64,000 nucleotides of DNA from CBDFGN01 sp965247065 (GCA_965247065.1 CBDFGN010000006.1:992001-1056000), one strand, 5' to 3'. Numbered from the stretch's first letter, positions 26,181 through 35,193 are shown. Notes: generated from the sequence alone by a model not told the origin. Numbers and translations: made by a program.

Positions 26181-27716
26181 TCAATCTATTTTTGCAACGG
26201 TGCCGTTTCGTCTGGAGTCGCCAACTCCTTCAAAGTGAGCGTCGTGCACCCGAATTGAATGCACTCCTCCAAAGAACATGTTCAATTGATCCCACCAGGT
26301 GGCCACTTTCACTTCTGGAGGCAATTTGGTGTCACGATCGAATCCCGGTTCTATATCCAACACACCGTCTTTCCAGAACAAACGGGGTGCATGTACCGCT
26401 TCTTCCAGGGGCATTTGATGATCCAGGAGGTAGTGGAGCGTGAGCATCATGGAAGATGGAATTCTCCCTGCACCTCCTGAGCCCAGTACAATTCCCGCCT
26501 TTCCGTCGGGATTGAGAACCAGAGTGGGCGCCATCATAGAGGAAATCCTCTCATTGAGGTCCCAGGAGTTAAGTCCTTCAGGGAACAGGGCCTCCTCACC
26601 GAGCATGTTGTTTAATGGAATGTTTGTACCCGGCACAGAATATCCGTTGCCTTCACCATTGGTGGTGGACAAACTTGCCGCGTTGCCGTGCTGGTCCACA
26701 ACATTGAAGTGTGTGGTGTTGCCCCTTTTGGCGGCCCCGTGATTTTCGTAGCTGAATACGGTGGATGGATCGCTGCCCAGGCCTTCCAGAAAACTCCGGA
26801 AGTCCCGCCTGGATTTACGTATTGAATCGGTCCGAATTAGGATTTGTATCAGCCCTGTCAAACTTTGAGTCGAAAACGGATCTGTCACTTTCTCTGATCC
26901 AGCCCTCAGGCTCATCAGTAGGGCCATTATTGATCCGCCTCGACTGGGATCCGGATTGGTTAATACCTTGTGATCTTTATAGTTGAATTCCAAAGGAGCC
27001 CGAATTTCTACCCGGTAAGAATCAAAATCCCGCTGTCTCAAGTGTCCTCCATGAACCTGGCACATGGCCAGGATTTCTTTGGCTATTTCGCCCTTGTAGA
27101 ACAAATCGCGACCTTCCTTAACCAGCACATCAAGGAAATCTGCCTGGGAAGGAAGGGTCAAGATTTCCCCCAGGCCAATGAGTTTGTCATCCGGGAAAAA
27201 CAACGGCCGGAAATCGGGATTCGGGTGTATAATTGGCGTTAGGAGATCGAAGTCATGCCTTTGAAAACTATCAACCGCCACGCCATTCTCAGCAAACTGA
27301 ATGGCAGGCTCAGCTAGGACGGACAGCGGCAAAGTACACAGCCCCTTATAGATTTCGAAGAGTCCGGCAATGGAACCGGGTACCGCCGTCGTGCCCATTC
27401 CGATGTTAAACTCCTCTGTAGTCGTCCCGAAGTCGACTTCAATGGGAAAGAATTCGATTTCATCCAACGGATTCTTTCGGCTGGGAGTTTGGCAAAAGAA
27501 GTCGATCGCGAATGACTTTCCTTCTGAGGTGAAGGCAGTCATAAATCCCCCACCCGCCGCACTGCTCATCAATGGTTCGGTCACAAAGGTGGCCAAAAGG
27601 CAGGCGACGGCGGCGTCAAAAGCGTTACCTCCTTCTCGCAGTATTTCGATTCCGGCTTCGACCGTTTTTTCATGCCCACCGCAAACGATTCCCCTGGTTC
27701 GCTGCATTGGGATCAA
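26181..27716 (-). CDS. ggt: Gamma-glutamyltranspeptidase family protein
   Basis: A 511-aa Ntn hydrolase precursor. It starts I-V-C-G-G-H-E-K-T-V-E-A-G and has F-V-T-E-P-L-M-S-S-A-A-G-G-G-F near residue 45. The self-cleavage and catalytic threonine is expected at T334 in G-N-T-T-H-F-N-V-V-D, giving a large subunit of about 333 and a small one of about 178 aa. L-G-S-G-G-A-G-R-I-P near residue 419 lines the glutamate pocket. There is no signal peptide, so the enzyme is probably cytosolic, unlike E. coli Ggt. It could act on glutathione-like thiols or other gamma-glutamyl amides. The MazG-like gene starts 22 bp after it and may be in the same transcript. Confidence 0.9.
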   Translation of the reverse strand: MIPMQRTRGIVCGGHEKTVEAGIEILREGGNAFDAAVACLLATFVTEPLMSSAAGGGFMTAFTSEGKSFAIDFFCQTPSRKNPLDEIEFFPIEVDFGTTTEEFNIGMGTTAVPGSIAGLFEIYKGLCTLPLSVLAEPAIQFAENGVAVDSFQRHDFDLLTPIIHPNPDFRPLFFPDDKLIGLGEILTLPSQADFLDVLVKEGRDLFYKGEIAKEILAMCQVHGGHLRQRDFDSYRVEIRAPLEFNYKDHKVLTNPDPSRGGSIMALLMSLRAGSEKVTDPFSTQSLTGLIQILIRTDSIRKSRRDFRSFLEGLGSDPSTVFSYENHGAAKRGNTTHFNVVDQHGNAASLSTTNGEGNGYSVPGTNIPLNNMLGEEALFPEGLNSWDLNERISSMMAPTLVLNPDGKAGIVLGSGGAGRIPSSMMLTLHYLLDHQMPLEEAVHAPRLFWKDGVLDIEPGFDRDTKLPPEVKVATWWDQLNMFFGGVHSIRVHDAHFEGVGDSRRNGTVAKID

Positions 27717-27778
27717 ATTAAATCAAAGCCTTTGATTTACAAAGAAGTAGGGAAGGATTACTTTCGGGAACTTTTGTA

Positions 27779-28960
27779 ATGTCTCGCGAACGTGTTCTCA
27801 TATTGACTCTTGCCTGCGTCCAATTCACTCATGTGATGGACTTTATGATCATCATGCCGCTGGGGCCGCAGTTAATGCGGTTATTGCAGATCGACCCCCA
27901 ACAGTTTGGGGCAATCGTTTCCGCTTATACCATAAGCGCAGGAGTCTCGGGATTCTTTGCCGCCTTTTTCATTGATAATTTTGATCGTAAGAGGTCACTG
28001 ATAATCTGTTACTTGTGCTTTCTTCTCGGGACCTTGGCTTGTGGCTTGGCTCCCGGATTCGGCTGGTTGCTCTCAGCCAGGATCATCACCGGGGCGTTTG
28101 GTGGGGTTCTGGGTACTTTGGTTTTGTCTATTGTCGGAGATTCGGTCCCTTTGGGGAAAAGATCAGCTGCGATGGGCATTATCATGGCGGCGTTCTCAGC
28201 CGCTTCGGTTTTTGGAGTTCCGGCCGGGCTCTTCCTCTCTGACATTTACGATTGGCATGCTCCTTTCTTTTTCCTGTTAGCTATTGGAAGCACCGTATGG
28301 TTTATGGTGTTCCTTTTTGTACCGTCGATCAAAATGCACATGAGTACAGCAAGAAGTCCTGGTCTTAGCGCTCTTTCATACCTGCCCGGGAATCGGAATG
28401 CTTTACTCGCCCTTTTGTTTATGATCCTGGTGATCCTGGGGCAATTCTCAGTGATACCCTATATAGCCGCTTACATGGTGTCCAATGTAGGATTTGCTGA
28501 AGGAGAACTGGCCTACATTTATTTGCTAGGCGGGGCTGCTACGATCCTGACCTCCCCTTTGCTTGGGCGCCTCTCTGACAGACAAGGTAACGCACGAATG
28601 TATACTCTTCTAGCCTTGATATCAATCGCGCCGCTTTACTGGATCACCCATTTGGAGGGCGCTGGGATGACTTTGGCCTTAACCGTTAATACCTTATTGT
28701 TCATTTTCATTTCGGGCCGAATGATCCCCTCTATGACTATAATTACCTCCGCCATAAAGCCTCAAAACCGGGGCAGCTTCATGAGCATTAACACCTCGGT
28801 GAGGATGCTGGCGGCTGGTTTGTCTAGCTACGTCGCCGGGGTAATCGTCGTCCAGGACGCTTCAGGCAGGCTACTGAACTATGAATGGGTTGGCTACCTG
28901 GCAATTGCCACCACACTTTTAAGCATAATCATAGGTCAAAAGATAAAGTCGGCGTATTAG
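27779..28960 (+). CDS. Major facilitator superfamily transporter
   Basis: A 393-aa inner-membrane protein with 12 hydrophobic segments. It has the loop 2-3 signature F-I-D-N-F-D-R-K-R-S-L (about residue 65), V-M-D-F-M-I-I-M-P-L-G in TM1 and a second-half L-L-G-R-L-S-D-R-Q-G-N. This is most like drug:H+ antiporter-1 or arabinose-efflux types (AraJ, Bcr). Substrate unknown. It is divergent from the gamma-glutamyltranspeptidase, 62 bp apart. Confidence 0.85.
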   Translation: MSRERVLILTLACVQFTHVMDFMIIMPLGPQLMRLLQIDPQQFGAIVSAYTISAGVSGFFAAFFIDNFDRKRSLIICYLCFLLGTLACGLAPGFGWLLSARIITGAFGGVLGTLVLSIVGDSVPLGKRSAAMGIIMAAFSAASVFGVPAGLFLSDIYDWHAPFFFLLAIGSTVWFMVFLFVPSIKMHMSTARSPGLSALSYLPGNRNALLALLFMILVILGQFSVIPYIAAYMVSNVGFAEGELAYIYLLGGAATILTSPLLGRLSDRQGNARMYTLLALISIAPLYWITHLEGAGMTLALTVNTLLFIFISGRMIPSMTIITSAIKPQNRGSFMSINTSVRMLAAGLSSYVAGVIVVQDASGRLLNYEWVGYLAIATTLLSIIIGQKIKSAY

Positions 28961-29129
28961 TTTTTGAGAGCAATAGGCGATGAGCAATTAAAACTGGAGT
29001 ATCAGATTGAGGGATTGAGGATTGACAATTAAGATTGAGAATTTAGGATTAGAATTTGACACAATGCGCAATGGGCATTGAAGAGTCCAAATACTTGAGC
29101 TTTTTCCCTGCAAATATCTTGTGATACCC

Positions 29130-29137
29130 TAGCTTTG
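29130..29137 (+). promoter_or_regulatory. Bacteroidota -7 box TAGCTTTG
   Basis: Exact match to the TAnnTTTG consensus, 22 bp upstream of the DUF2911 start. A -33 TTG at the ideal distance is not clear, so the call rests on the -7 box and position only. Confidence 0.45.
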
Positions 29138-29159
29138 TAGAAACCAAGACTCTGTCATC

Positions 29160-29720
29160 ATGAAAAAGAAAATAATTCTGGCGGTAGTAGTAGTAGTCCT
29201 GATTGTAGGATTCACCGCTTACCAGTTGGCAAGCAGCCGTAACCTGAGCCCCGAAGCTGTAGCCGAATACAAAAATGGCGGGATGGAAGTACATCTTCAT
29301 TATTGCCAACCCTCTAAAAGGGGCCGATTGATATTTGGTTCAGAGGAAGATGGGGCATTGGTGCCTTATGGTAAAAAATGGAGGACTGGTGCTAATGCGG
29401 CTACTGAAATTCATCTGGGCCAGGATGTGCTTTTACAGGGCGAAAAGCTTAGTGAAGGTTCGTATTCAGTTTATACTATTCCGGGCCCCGACGAATGGAC
29501 CGTAGTCTTTAACGCCAATTTGGATTACTGGGGAGCTTCATTAACCGGATCAGAAGTATTCGAAGAGGAAAAGGACGTCCTGAGGATCCCTGTATCCTCA
29601 AATACAGGTACGGAGGAACTTGAGCAATTCACAATTGACTTCCAGGATGGCCTGGATGGCCTGGCTCTTCGATTTCGATGGGATAAGACTCACGTAAAGC
29701 TTTCGATTCAACCTGCCTGA
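29160..29720 (+). CDS. DUF2911 exported or membrane-anchored protein
   Basis: A 186-aa protein with one N-terminal hydrophobic segment (M-K-K-K-I-I-L then a valine-rich run). The DUF2911 signature follows: Y-C-Q-P-S-K-R-G-R-L-I-F-G near residue 46, V-P-Y-G-K-K-W-R-T-G-A-N-A-A-T near 65 and Y-S-V-Y-T-I-P near 97. The family is common in Bacteroidota, periplasmic, and of unknown function. It is monocistronic, with its end 1 bp from the convergent HPt gene. Confidence 0.9.
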   Translation: MKKKIILAVVVVVLIVGFTAYQLASSRNLSPEAVAEYKNGGMEVHLHYCQPSKRGRLIFGSEEDGALVPYGKKWRTGANAATEIHLGQDVLLQGEKLSEGSYSVYTIPGPDEWTVVFNANLDYWGASLTGSEVFEEEKDVLRIPVSSNTGTEELEQFTIDFQDGLDGLALRFRWDKTHVKLSIQPA

Positions 29721-29721
29721 T

Positions 29722-30084
29722 CTATTCCAATTGGGATCTTTTTTCTTCAAGGATCTCAAGAATCTGGTTGCATATATCGGTTACCTCGCCAATTGAGGTA
29801 TGGGCGGACTCAGCTGTTTGAGTGCCGGCGTAGAACTCCGCCTTAAATTCAGCAACGGCTGCGAGGAGTTTCTGGGCCTCCATAAATCGAAGGGATCCCT
29901 TCACCCGGTGGGTCACATCCTGCAAGAACTTGGTATCGAGCCCGGTTGCCGCTTTACCATAATCCTTACTGAATTCGTTGATAAGTTGGATATACGATAA
30001 GGTTACCTCTAGCAGGAATTCTTTATTGTCCTTGGCAATCGCTTCAAGTTTGGAATAATTAATCAAAAGGTGTGATTCGCCCAT
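29722..30084 (-). CDS. HPt phosphotransfer protein
   Basis: A 120-aa four-helix protein with the phosphoacceptor His59 in D-V-T-H-R-V-K-G-S-L, the Hpt consensus H-x-x-K-G-S. It would carry phosphate between a hybrid histidine kinase and a receiver. No kinase is nearby. A lone receiver is encoded divergently 122 bp away and is a natural partner candidate (inference). Confidence 0.88.
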   Translation of the reverse strand: MGESHLLINYSKLEAIAKDNKEFLLEVTLSYIQLINEFSKDYGKAATGLDTKFLQDVTHRVKGSLRFMEAQKLLAAVAEFKAEFYAGTQTAESAHTSIGEVTDICNQILEILEEKRSQLE

Positions 30085-30206
30085 GCCCCCTAAGGGTCTA
30101 AAAGTACCTATATCAGACTGCTTTTACCTGTATTTAAATAATATTCTGATTATCGGCTTATTGTTTTAACTTGCCGCCAACTTTGGGGAATAACCGATAG
30201 GAGGAA

Positions 30207-30563
30207 ATGAAAACCCTTTATGTCGTCGACGATGATGAGACGTATGCCCGATTGGTGATGGAACCCTTGAAAAGCAGTTATGCAATTAAGCTTTGTCCAG
30301 ATGCCGAGAACTGCGTGCAGGCCGTCAAGGTTAAGGTCCCCGAGATAGTGATCATAGATTATTACCTACCGGGAATGAATGGGCTTGAGTTGTTCAAGAT
30401 TCTGCAGGAAGAATTCCATATTCCCAAATTAATTTTGTTGAGTGCCAACGAGGATTCTAAGGTGGTTCTGGACATGATTCGAAATGGTGTGCGAGATTAC
30501 GTTATCAAGGATGAGAACGTAATGGATTCCCTAAATGAGGCGCTCGATGATGAAGCCCTCTGA
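30207..30563 (+). CDS. Single-domain response regulator (CheY-like)
   Basis: A 118-aa receiver with all expected residues: acidic cluster D8-D9-D10, phosphoacceptor D51 in V-I-I-D-Y-Y-L-P-G, S79 in L-L-S-A and K101 in V-I-K-D. It has no output domain, so it works through protein contact or phosphorelay. A strong Shine-Dalgarno (aggagg) lies just before the ATG. The pntAA gene starts 25 bp downstream on the same strand, so read-through into the transhydrogenase operon is possible. Confidence 0.92.
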   Translation: MKTLYVVDDDETYARLVMEPLKSSYAIKLCPDAENCVQAVKVKVPEIVIIDYYLPGMNGLELFKILQEEFHIPKLILLSANEDSKVVLDMIRNGVRDYVIKDENVMDSLNEALDDEAL

Positions 30564-30588
30564 TTAAAGCAAATTTCTACTTCTTAGG

Positions 30589-31713
30589 ATGAAAATTGGG
30601 ATTCTGAAAGAGCTTCAGGACGATCGGGTTGCACTGGTTCCTGAGATCGTCAAAAAACTGGAAGAGGCGAAGATCGAGCTGTGCGTTGAAGCGGGGGCAG
30701 GCGAAGCGTCCCATTACCATGATTTTGAATATAAACAGGCCAATGCCCGATTGGAGCCAAGAGAGATTGTTTACCAGGATTCAGATCTTTTGGTAACTCT
30801 GCAGCCAATCCCGGAAAGTGAATTAAAAGAGATAAAGACCGGTGGCGTTTTGGTTTCGCTCTACGAGCCCTTTGTCAACCCGGATGTTTGCCAGACCTTG
30901 GCTCAGTTTCCGATCACCGTCTTTAGCATGGATATGATCCCCCGAATTACTCTTGCTCAATCGATGGACGTTCTTTCTTCAATGGCGTCAATTGCAGGGT
31001 ATAAAGCAGTAATTGAGGGAGCTAGGTTGTTACCCAGGTATTTTCCCATGATCACTTCGGCCGCCGGTACGGTCCCGCCAGCCAAGGTACTGATATTAGG
31101 CGCTGGGGTAGCCGGTTTGCAGGCGGTAGCAACGGCCAGGAGGCTGGGATCCGTGGTTGAGGTTTTTGATACCCGGTTGGCGGTCCAGGAGCAGGTTGAA
31201 AGCCTGGGTGCCAAATTTGTTGAGGTGGAAGGGGCTGTTGATGATGTTGCAGCCGGCGGTTATGCGGTGGAGCAAACCGAGGAATACAAGAAACGTCAGT
31301 CGGATAAAATACATGAAAGAGTAGTTCAATCGGACGTAGTCATAACCACCGCGTTGCTGCGCGGAAGCCCCGCTCCTTTGTTGATCAACAAGGATATGGT
31401 GAATGAAATGAGACCAGGCTCGGTGATCGTAGATTTGGCGGCTTCGACTGGAGGTAATTGCGAACTGACTGAGAACGCCAAAACCACCGTTCATTATGAT
31501 GTTACCATTGTTGGAAATTCCAATCTGGCGGCTGAAATGCCCTACCATGCGAGCCAGCTTTGGAGCAAAAACCTGTACAATTTTCTGAACGTGTTGATAC
31601 CGGATAATGAGTTAAACCTGGACTGGGACAACGAAATAATCAGGTCGTCCTGTCTGGTTCATAACCGCGAGGTTTATTACGGGAAAGAATACGGATCGAC
31701 CAACAGCCAATGA
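30589..31713 (+). CDS. pntAA: NAD(P) transhydrogenase subunit alpha part 1 (NAD-binding)
   Basis: A 374-aa cytosolic domain I of proton-translocating transhydrogenase, which moves hydride between NADH and NADP+ using the proton gradient. It starts M-K-I-G-I-L-K-E; R-I-T-L-A-Q-S-M-D near residue 117, then V-L-I-L-G-A-G-V-A-G-L-Q-A (NAD-binding Rossmann, about 166) and V-I-V-D-L-A-A-S-T-G-G-N near 283. The length and arrangement are those of the three-gene form (PntAA, PntAB, PntB). It is followed by pntAB after 4 bp. Confidence 0.95.
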   Translation: MKIGILKELQDDRVALVPEIVKKLEEAKIELCVEAGAGEASHYHDFEYKQANARLEPREIVYQDSDLLVTLQPIPESELKEIKTGGVLVSLYEPFVNPDVCQTLAQFPITVFSMDMIPRITLAQSMDVLSSMASIAGYKAVIEGARLLPRYFPMITSAAGTVPPAKVLILGAGVAGLQAVATARRLGSVVEVFDTRLAVQEQVESLGAKFVEVEGAVDDVAAGGYAVEQTEEYKKRQSDKIHERVVQSDVVITTALLRGSPAPLLINKDMVNEMRPGSVIVDLAASTGGNCELTENAKTTVHYDVTIVGNSNLAAEMPYHASQLWSKNLYNFLNVLIPDNELNLDWDNEIIRSSCLVHNREVYYGKEYGSTNSQ

Positions 31714-31717
31714 TATC

Positions 31718-32029
31718 ATGGAAACACTAATTCAGTTCATTTCGGAAAACCTCTCAATCATTTATGTCTTGACCCTGGCTACTTTCCTGGGTATGGAAGT
31801 GATCTCGAAGGTGCCAACCGTTCTTCATACACCTCTGATGTCGGGAGCAAACGCCGTGAGTGGGGTGGTGGTCATCGGGGCGATAATTTTGGTTCGACAG
31901 GCTGGGCCTGGGGACTATTTTGTACTGGTACTTGGATTCTTCGGCATCGCGTTGGCCATGACCAATGTTGTTGGAGGTTACGCTGTGACCAACCGAATGC
32001 TTGAAATGTTTAGGAAAAAGAGAAAGTAG
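31718..32029 (+). CDS. pntAB: NAD(P) transhydrogenase subunit alpha part 2 (membrane)
   Basis: A 103-aa membrane subunit with three to four helices. It has the family motif F-L-G-M-E-V-I-S-K-V-P-T-V-L-H-T-P-L-M-S-G (in two parts, about residues 23-43) and G-G-Y-A-V-T-N-R-M-L near the end. With PntB it forms the proton channel. It sits 4 bp after pntAA, and pntB begins at the next base after its stop. Confidence 0.95.
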   Translation: METLIQFISENLSIIYVLTLATFLGMEVISKVPTVLHTPLMSGANAVSGVVVIGAIILVRQAGPGDYFVLVLGFFGIALAMTNVVGGYAVTNRMLEMFRKKRK

Positions 32030-33418
32030 GTGGAAAACAGCCTTATAAATTTCGCTTACCTTATTTGTATCATTCTGTTCATCATTGGACTGAAGAAACT
32101 CAGTCATCCCGATAGTGCCAGGAATGGCAATCTGGTGGCGGCAACTGGGATGGGGTTGGCGATCCTGGTTACCCTCGTCTTTCCTATGGAAGGTGCCAGT
32201 AACAATTATCTCTGGATCGCCGGAGGGTTGATTGTGGGCTCAGGTGTGGGATACCTTGCGGCCAAGAGAATCAAACTTACGGCCATGCCCGAGATGGTTT
32301 CACTCTTTAACGGTTTAGGTGGAGCTTGTGCGATGCTTATCTCTATTGTTGAATTTTGGAATTTCCCAGCCGGAGCCGAAATTCTGACAGGCCAAATGAT
32401 CACCACTTTTTTTGCGCTTTTCGTTGGTAGCATCACATTCACCGGTAGTTTGATAGCATTTGGCAAGCTTCAGGGTTTCTTACGTGATAGTCTGGTTCTA
32501 CCGCAACCACGTGTGGTTAATATAGTCCTGCTAATCAGCACAATAGGCTTCGGGATCTATCTTTTACTTCAGCCTTCGCTCGATTTTAGCCTGGTGCTGA
32601 TCTTGTTAGTTGTTTCCCTGATCTACGGAGTAACTTTTGTAACCCCAATTGGCGGAGGGGATATGCCGGTAGTTATATCTCTGCTCAATTCCTTTAGCGG
32701 TATCGGGGCTGCCCTGGCTGGATTGATCTATAATAACCAGATAATGGTGGTTGGTGGTATTATCGTTGGGGCCTCCGGAACGATTCTGACTATCCTGATG
32801 TGTCAGGCGATGAACCGTTCACTGCTCAATGTAATTATTGGTGGCTTTGGGGGGGGAGGGACTTTGACTGCTGCCACCGGCGAGAGAGTAGTTAAGGAAG
32901 CCATGCTCAGCGATCTGGCCATTCAATTGAAATATTCCCAGAAAGTGATGGTCGTACCCGGCTATGGACTTGCCGTTGCTCAGGCGCAACATGCTTGCCA
33001 TGAATTGGAGGGGCTGCTGGAACGGGAGGGCGTATCTGTGAGGTATGCTATTCATCCGGTTGCCGGTCGGATGCCAGGGCATATGAACGTGTTATTGGCT
33101 GAAGCGGACGTGCCTTATCCTAAACTGCTTGACCTGGAGGATGCCAACAAGGAATTCCCTTCCACAGACGTAGTGCTGGTGATCGGCGCCAATGATGTGG
33201 TCAACCCTGCCGCCAAAGACGACCCGGGAAGCCCTATTTATGGTATGCCGATCTTAGACGTTCAAGCTTCGAAAGGGGTGGTGGTTCTAAAGAGAAGCAT
33301 GAATGCCGGTTATGCCGGAATTGAGAACCAATTATTCTTTGGCGAGAATACCCGAATGCTCTTCGGAGATGCCAAAGGATCGTTGCACAAACTGGTGGAG
33401 GAGGTTTCTCAAGCCTAA
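32030..33418 (+). CDS. pntB: NAD(P) transhydrogenase subunit beta
   Basis: A 462-aa protein starting at GTG 32030, directly after the pntAB stop, so coupled. About nine membrane helices (residues 1-255) carry the proton path; then comes the NADP-binding domain III: V-V-P-G-Y-G-L-A-V-A-Q-A-Q (about 305), H-P-V-A-G-R-M-P-G-H-M-N and G-A-N-D-V-V-N-P-A near 385, and the last K-R-S-M-N-A-G-Y-A-G motif. It completes a full transhydrogenase. The complex supplies NADPH for biosynthesis or redox defence. Its end overlaps the convergent GGCT-like gene by 4 bp. Confidence 0.95.
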   Translation: MENSLINFAYLICIILFIIGLKKLSHPDSARNGNLVAATGMGLAILVTLVFPMEGASNNYLWIAGGLIVGSGVGYLAAKRIKLTAMPEMVSLFNGLGGACAMLISIVEFWNFPAGAEILTGQMITTFFALFVGSITFTGSLIAFGKLQGFLRDSLVLPQPRVVNIVLLISTIGFGIYLLLQPSLDFSLVLILLVVSLIYGVTFVTPIGGGDMPVVISLLNSFSGIGAALAGLIYNNQIMVVGGIIVGASGTILTILMCQAMNRSLLNVIIGGFGGGGTLTAATGERVVKEAMLSDLAIQLKYSQKVMVVPGYGLAVAQAQHACHELEGLLEREGVSVRYAIHPVAGRMPGHMNVLLAEADVPYPKLLDLEDANKEFPSTDVVLVIGANDVVNPAAKDDPGSPIYGMPILDVQASKGVVVLKRSMNAGYAGIENQLFFGENTRMLFGDAKGSLHKLVEEVSQA

Positions 33419-33828
33419 TTAATGGTGATGTAATCGGCGTAATCTCCCGATTCAATGATTCTAAAAGAAGCTGTCTCCAAGTTATAAAGGTATACCCAGG
33501 CCTGATAGTCGCCTAGTTCAGCTTTGACCGGAACCAGAGCCCGGATAAAATCGGTTGGCTTCTTGAAATCCTTTCCGGTTCCCTCATAATGATCCAAAAC
33601 GGGAATGACCTTTTGAGGCCGGATAAGTTGGTACAGTTCTCCAAAAATAAGACTGGAAGAATCTGGTTGATAAATGGCACCCGGGTAATCTCCCAGGTCC
33701 AAAAGTATTCCACGGAACTTTCCCTTGCCTAACAAGTGAGCGTGGTTCTTGAGCAGACGCGAGTAAGGATGTTTTAGGGACTCAAGCAGGGTTCCGTAGA
33801 TCAGCAGAAATTTGGCACCATCATGCAC
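33415..33828 (-). CDS. Gamma-glutamylcyclotransferase-like (AIG2/GGCT fold) protein
   Basis: A 137-aa protein starting at GTG 33828, directly after the stop of the DUF3127 gene. It shows F-L-L-I-Y-G-T-L-L-E-S (the YGTL substrate loop), G-D-Y-P-G-A-I and the family acid E in D-H-Y-E-G-T. It may form 5-oxoproline from gamma-glutamyl compounds, but the fold also serves other roles. Co-expression with the OB-fold protein is clear from spacing; a functional link is not. Confidence 0.85.
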   Translation of the reverse strand: MHDGAKFLLIYGTLLESLKHPYSRLLKNHAHLLGKGKFRGILLDLGDYPGAIYQPDSSSLIFGELYQLIRPQKVIPVLDHYEGTGKDFKKPTDFIRALVPVKAELGDYQAWVYLYNLETASFRIIESGDYADYITIN

Positions 33829-34209
33829 CTAAAATGGTAGTTCATCTTCATCCTTGCCGTCGGATTTGAGCCACTCAGGCTCCTTTTCGGGTCCTGGGGG
33901 CATTTCCTGTCCTCCCGCAGACGCTTCTTGTGCGATTTTTTGAACCCTCCAGGATTGCAGGGTATTGAAATACTTATCGACCCCCTGAGGATCGGTCCAT
34001 TTCCGGCCTCTCAGGTTGAACAACACCTCTACCTCATCCCCTTTTTTAAAATCATCCATTGTTTGACAATTCTCCTGGATCATTTCGAATTTCAGTAGCT
34101 GTGGAAATTGTGGATTGTCAGAATATTCCACTACGAACTCTCTTTTTTTGAAGTTGTCTGAAACCTGGTTGGTATCAAAAATCTCGATCAGTTTTCCTTT
34201 TATTTCCAT
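33829..34209 (-). CDS. DUF3127 protein (single-strand DNA-binding-like)
   Basis: A 126-aa acidic protein starting M-E-I-K-G-K-L-I-E-I-F, with K-R-E-F-V-V-E-Y near residue 23, G-D-E-V-E-V-L-F-N-L-R-G-R-K-W near 57 and a proline/glutamate tail ending E-D-E-L-P-F. The tail is like the acidic C-terminus of SSB proteins, and DUF3127 is an OB-like family of Bacteroidota. DNA binding is an inference from this pattern. Confidence 0.88.
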   Translation of the reverse strand: MEIKGKLIEIFDTNQVSDNFKKREFVVEYSDNPQFPQLLKFEMIQENCQTMDDFKKGDEVEVLFNLRGRKWTDPQGVDKYFNTLQSWRVQKIAQEASAGGQEMPPGPEKEPEWLKSDGKDEDELPF

Positions 34210-34835
34210 GAGGATTGGGCTGATTATTGCACGTATAAAAATAGAAAAAAGTCAAGAGAACCTCCGCCTCATGAGGCACTAAATTGCGTTGCAAACCATT
34301 AAAAATAATTCGTTGGAAAATTGAAAATTGAAAGTTAAGGATTTCAGATTTTTCATCGCAGAGTCCTCTCGGTGTAGGAACCGAAGCTAACACGCGCAAA
34401 ATGAAGTCTGTTCCCAAGATCGATGAGTTTCATATGGGGCTTTATTGTTTATGTGTTTTAGAGCTAATATGTTACCTGGCCGGATGCATTTCTGTGATAG
34501 TTAATCCTTATTCGGATATCAAGCCAGGACCCGGGATTCCTCTCGATTCCTTCTTGGTGTGTTGGCCCTTCATTGCGCAACTGGGCTTGGTTGTGGATTG
34601 AGAATTGAAAATTGAGGAAGTGCCTTTTCGAATTGCGCTCTCTTAAGAAATTAGGTAAGAAATAAGGAGCAACAAGTAGAGCCTGAGGTAAGAAGGGGTT
34701 CAGGAATGATGTCAAAGGGATTTTCAAGGGCATGTAAGTTTTTTATTGAAATTTATTATGCATGCATAATAAATTTTTCCTACCTTCGTATAAATCTATG
34801 GACCAATCAAATCCGAATTGAGAACTACCTGAAGC
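34210..34835. other. 626-bp spacer with A/T-rich repeats and an operator-like palindrome
   Basis: Bases 34310-34345 and 34598-34620 are variants of the aattgaaaattga intergenic repeat. A 66-codon frame at 34401-34601 has one hydrophobic stretch but no family features. The strong palindrome at 34749-34776 and the -7-like box at 34781-34788 belong to the next gene. Confidence 0.5.
34749..34776. promoter_or_regulatory. Perfect 28-bp palindrome, likely operator of the phasin-like gene
   Basis: Every base from 34749 pairs with its mirror to 34776 around the core ATGCATGCAT. It ends 4 bp before TACCTTCG (34781-34788), which resembles the TAnnTTTG -7 box, and 59 bp before the ATG at 34836. A dimeric repressor (MarR-, TetR- or GntR-type) placed here would cover the promoter. 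The regulator is not encoded nearby. Confidence 0.65.
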
Positions 34836-35117
34836 ATGGAAGACTTTTTTAAGAAATTCGTCTACACTGGTGTTGATTTGATGTCGATGACCGCTGATAA
34901 ATTCCAGAAAAGCATGTACCAACTCGTGGTCGAAAACAAAATAAGCACTGAAAAAGGCAAGAAAATGGTGGACGGCTTCTTCAAGAAGTTTGAATCACCA
35001 ATAAAAAATGTGGTTGAAGAAGTTATGGTAATATTCCAGCTTCCTAAGAAGAGGGTTTCGGAATTTGAGGAATTATCCAAAAGAATGGCAGCCCTTGACG
35101 AAAACTTGCTAACGTGA
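34836..35117 (+). CDS. Phasin-like small helical protein
   Basis: A 93-aa protein starting M-E-D-F-F-K-K-F-V-Y-T-G-V-D and containing Q-K-S-M-Y-Q-L-V near residue 24, then I-S-T-E-K-G-K-K-M-V-D and F-F-K-K-F-E-S near 47, with a C-terminal amphipathic helix. It resembles the short phasin/PhaF-type proteins that coat polyester granules or act as coiled helpers. No polyester synthase is in the window, so a granule role is an inference. A strong operator-like palindrome precedes it and a terminator follows. Confidence 0.6.
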   Translation: MEDFFKKFVYTGVDLMSMTADKFQKSMYQLVVENKISTEKGKKMVDGFFKKFESPIKNVVEEVMVIFQLPKKRVSEFEELSKRMAALDENLLT

Positions 35118-35193
35118 CTATAAAGCAAAGGCACAGAAGAAATCGGCCGAAGCCGCGAGCATAGTTTGAAATCAGAGCCCTGCTGAAGAAGAG

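Noticed and set aside
34401..34601. Possible small membrane protein of 66 aa
   Set aside because: It lies in repeat-bearing spacer, its composition is unlike neighbours, and I see no ribosome site or family pattern.
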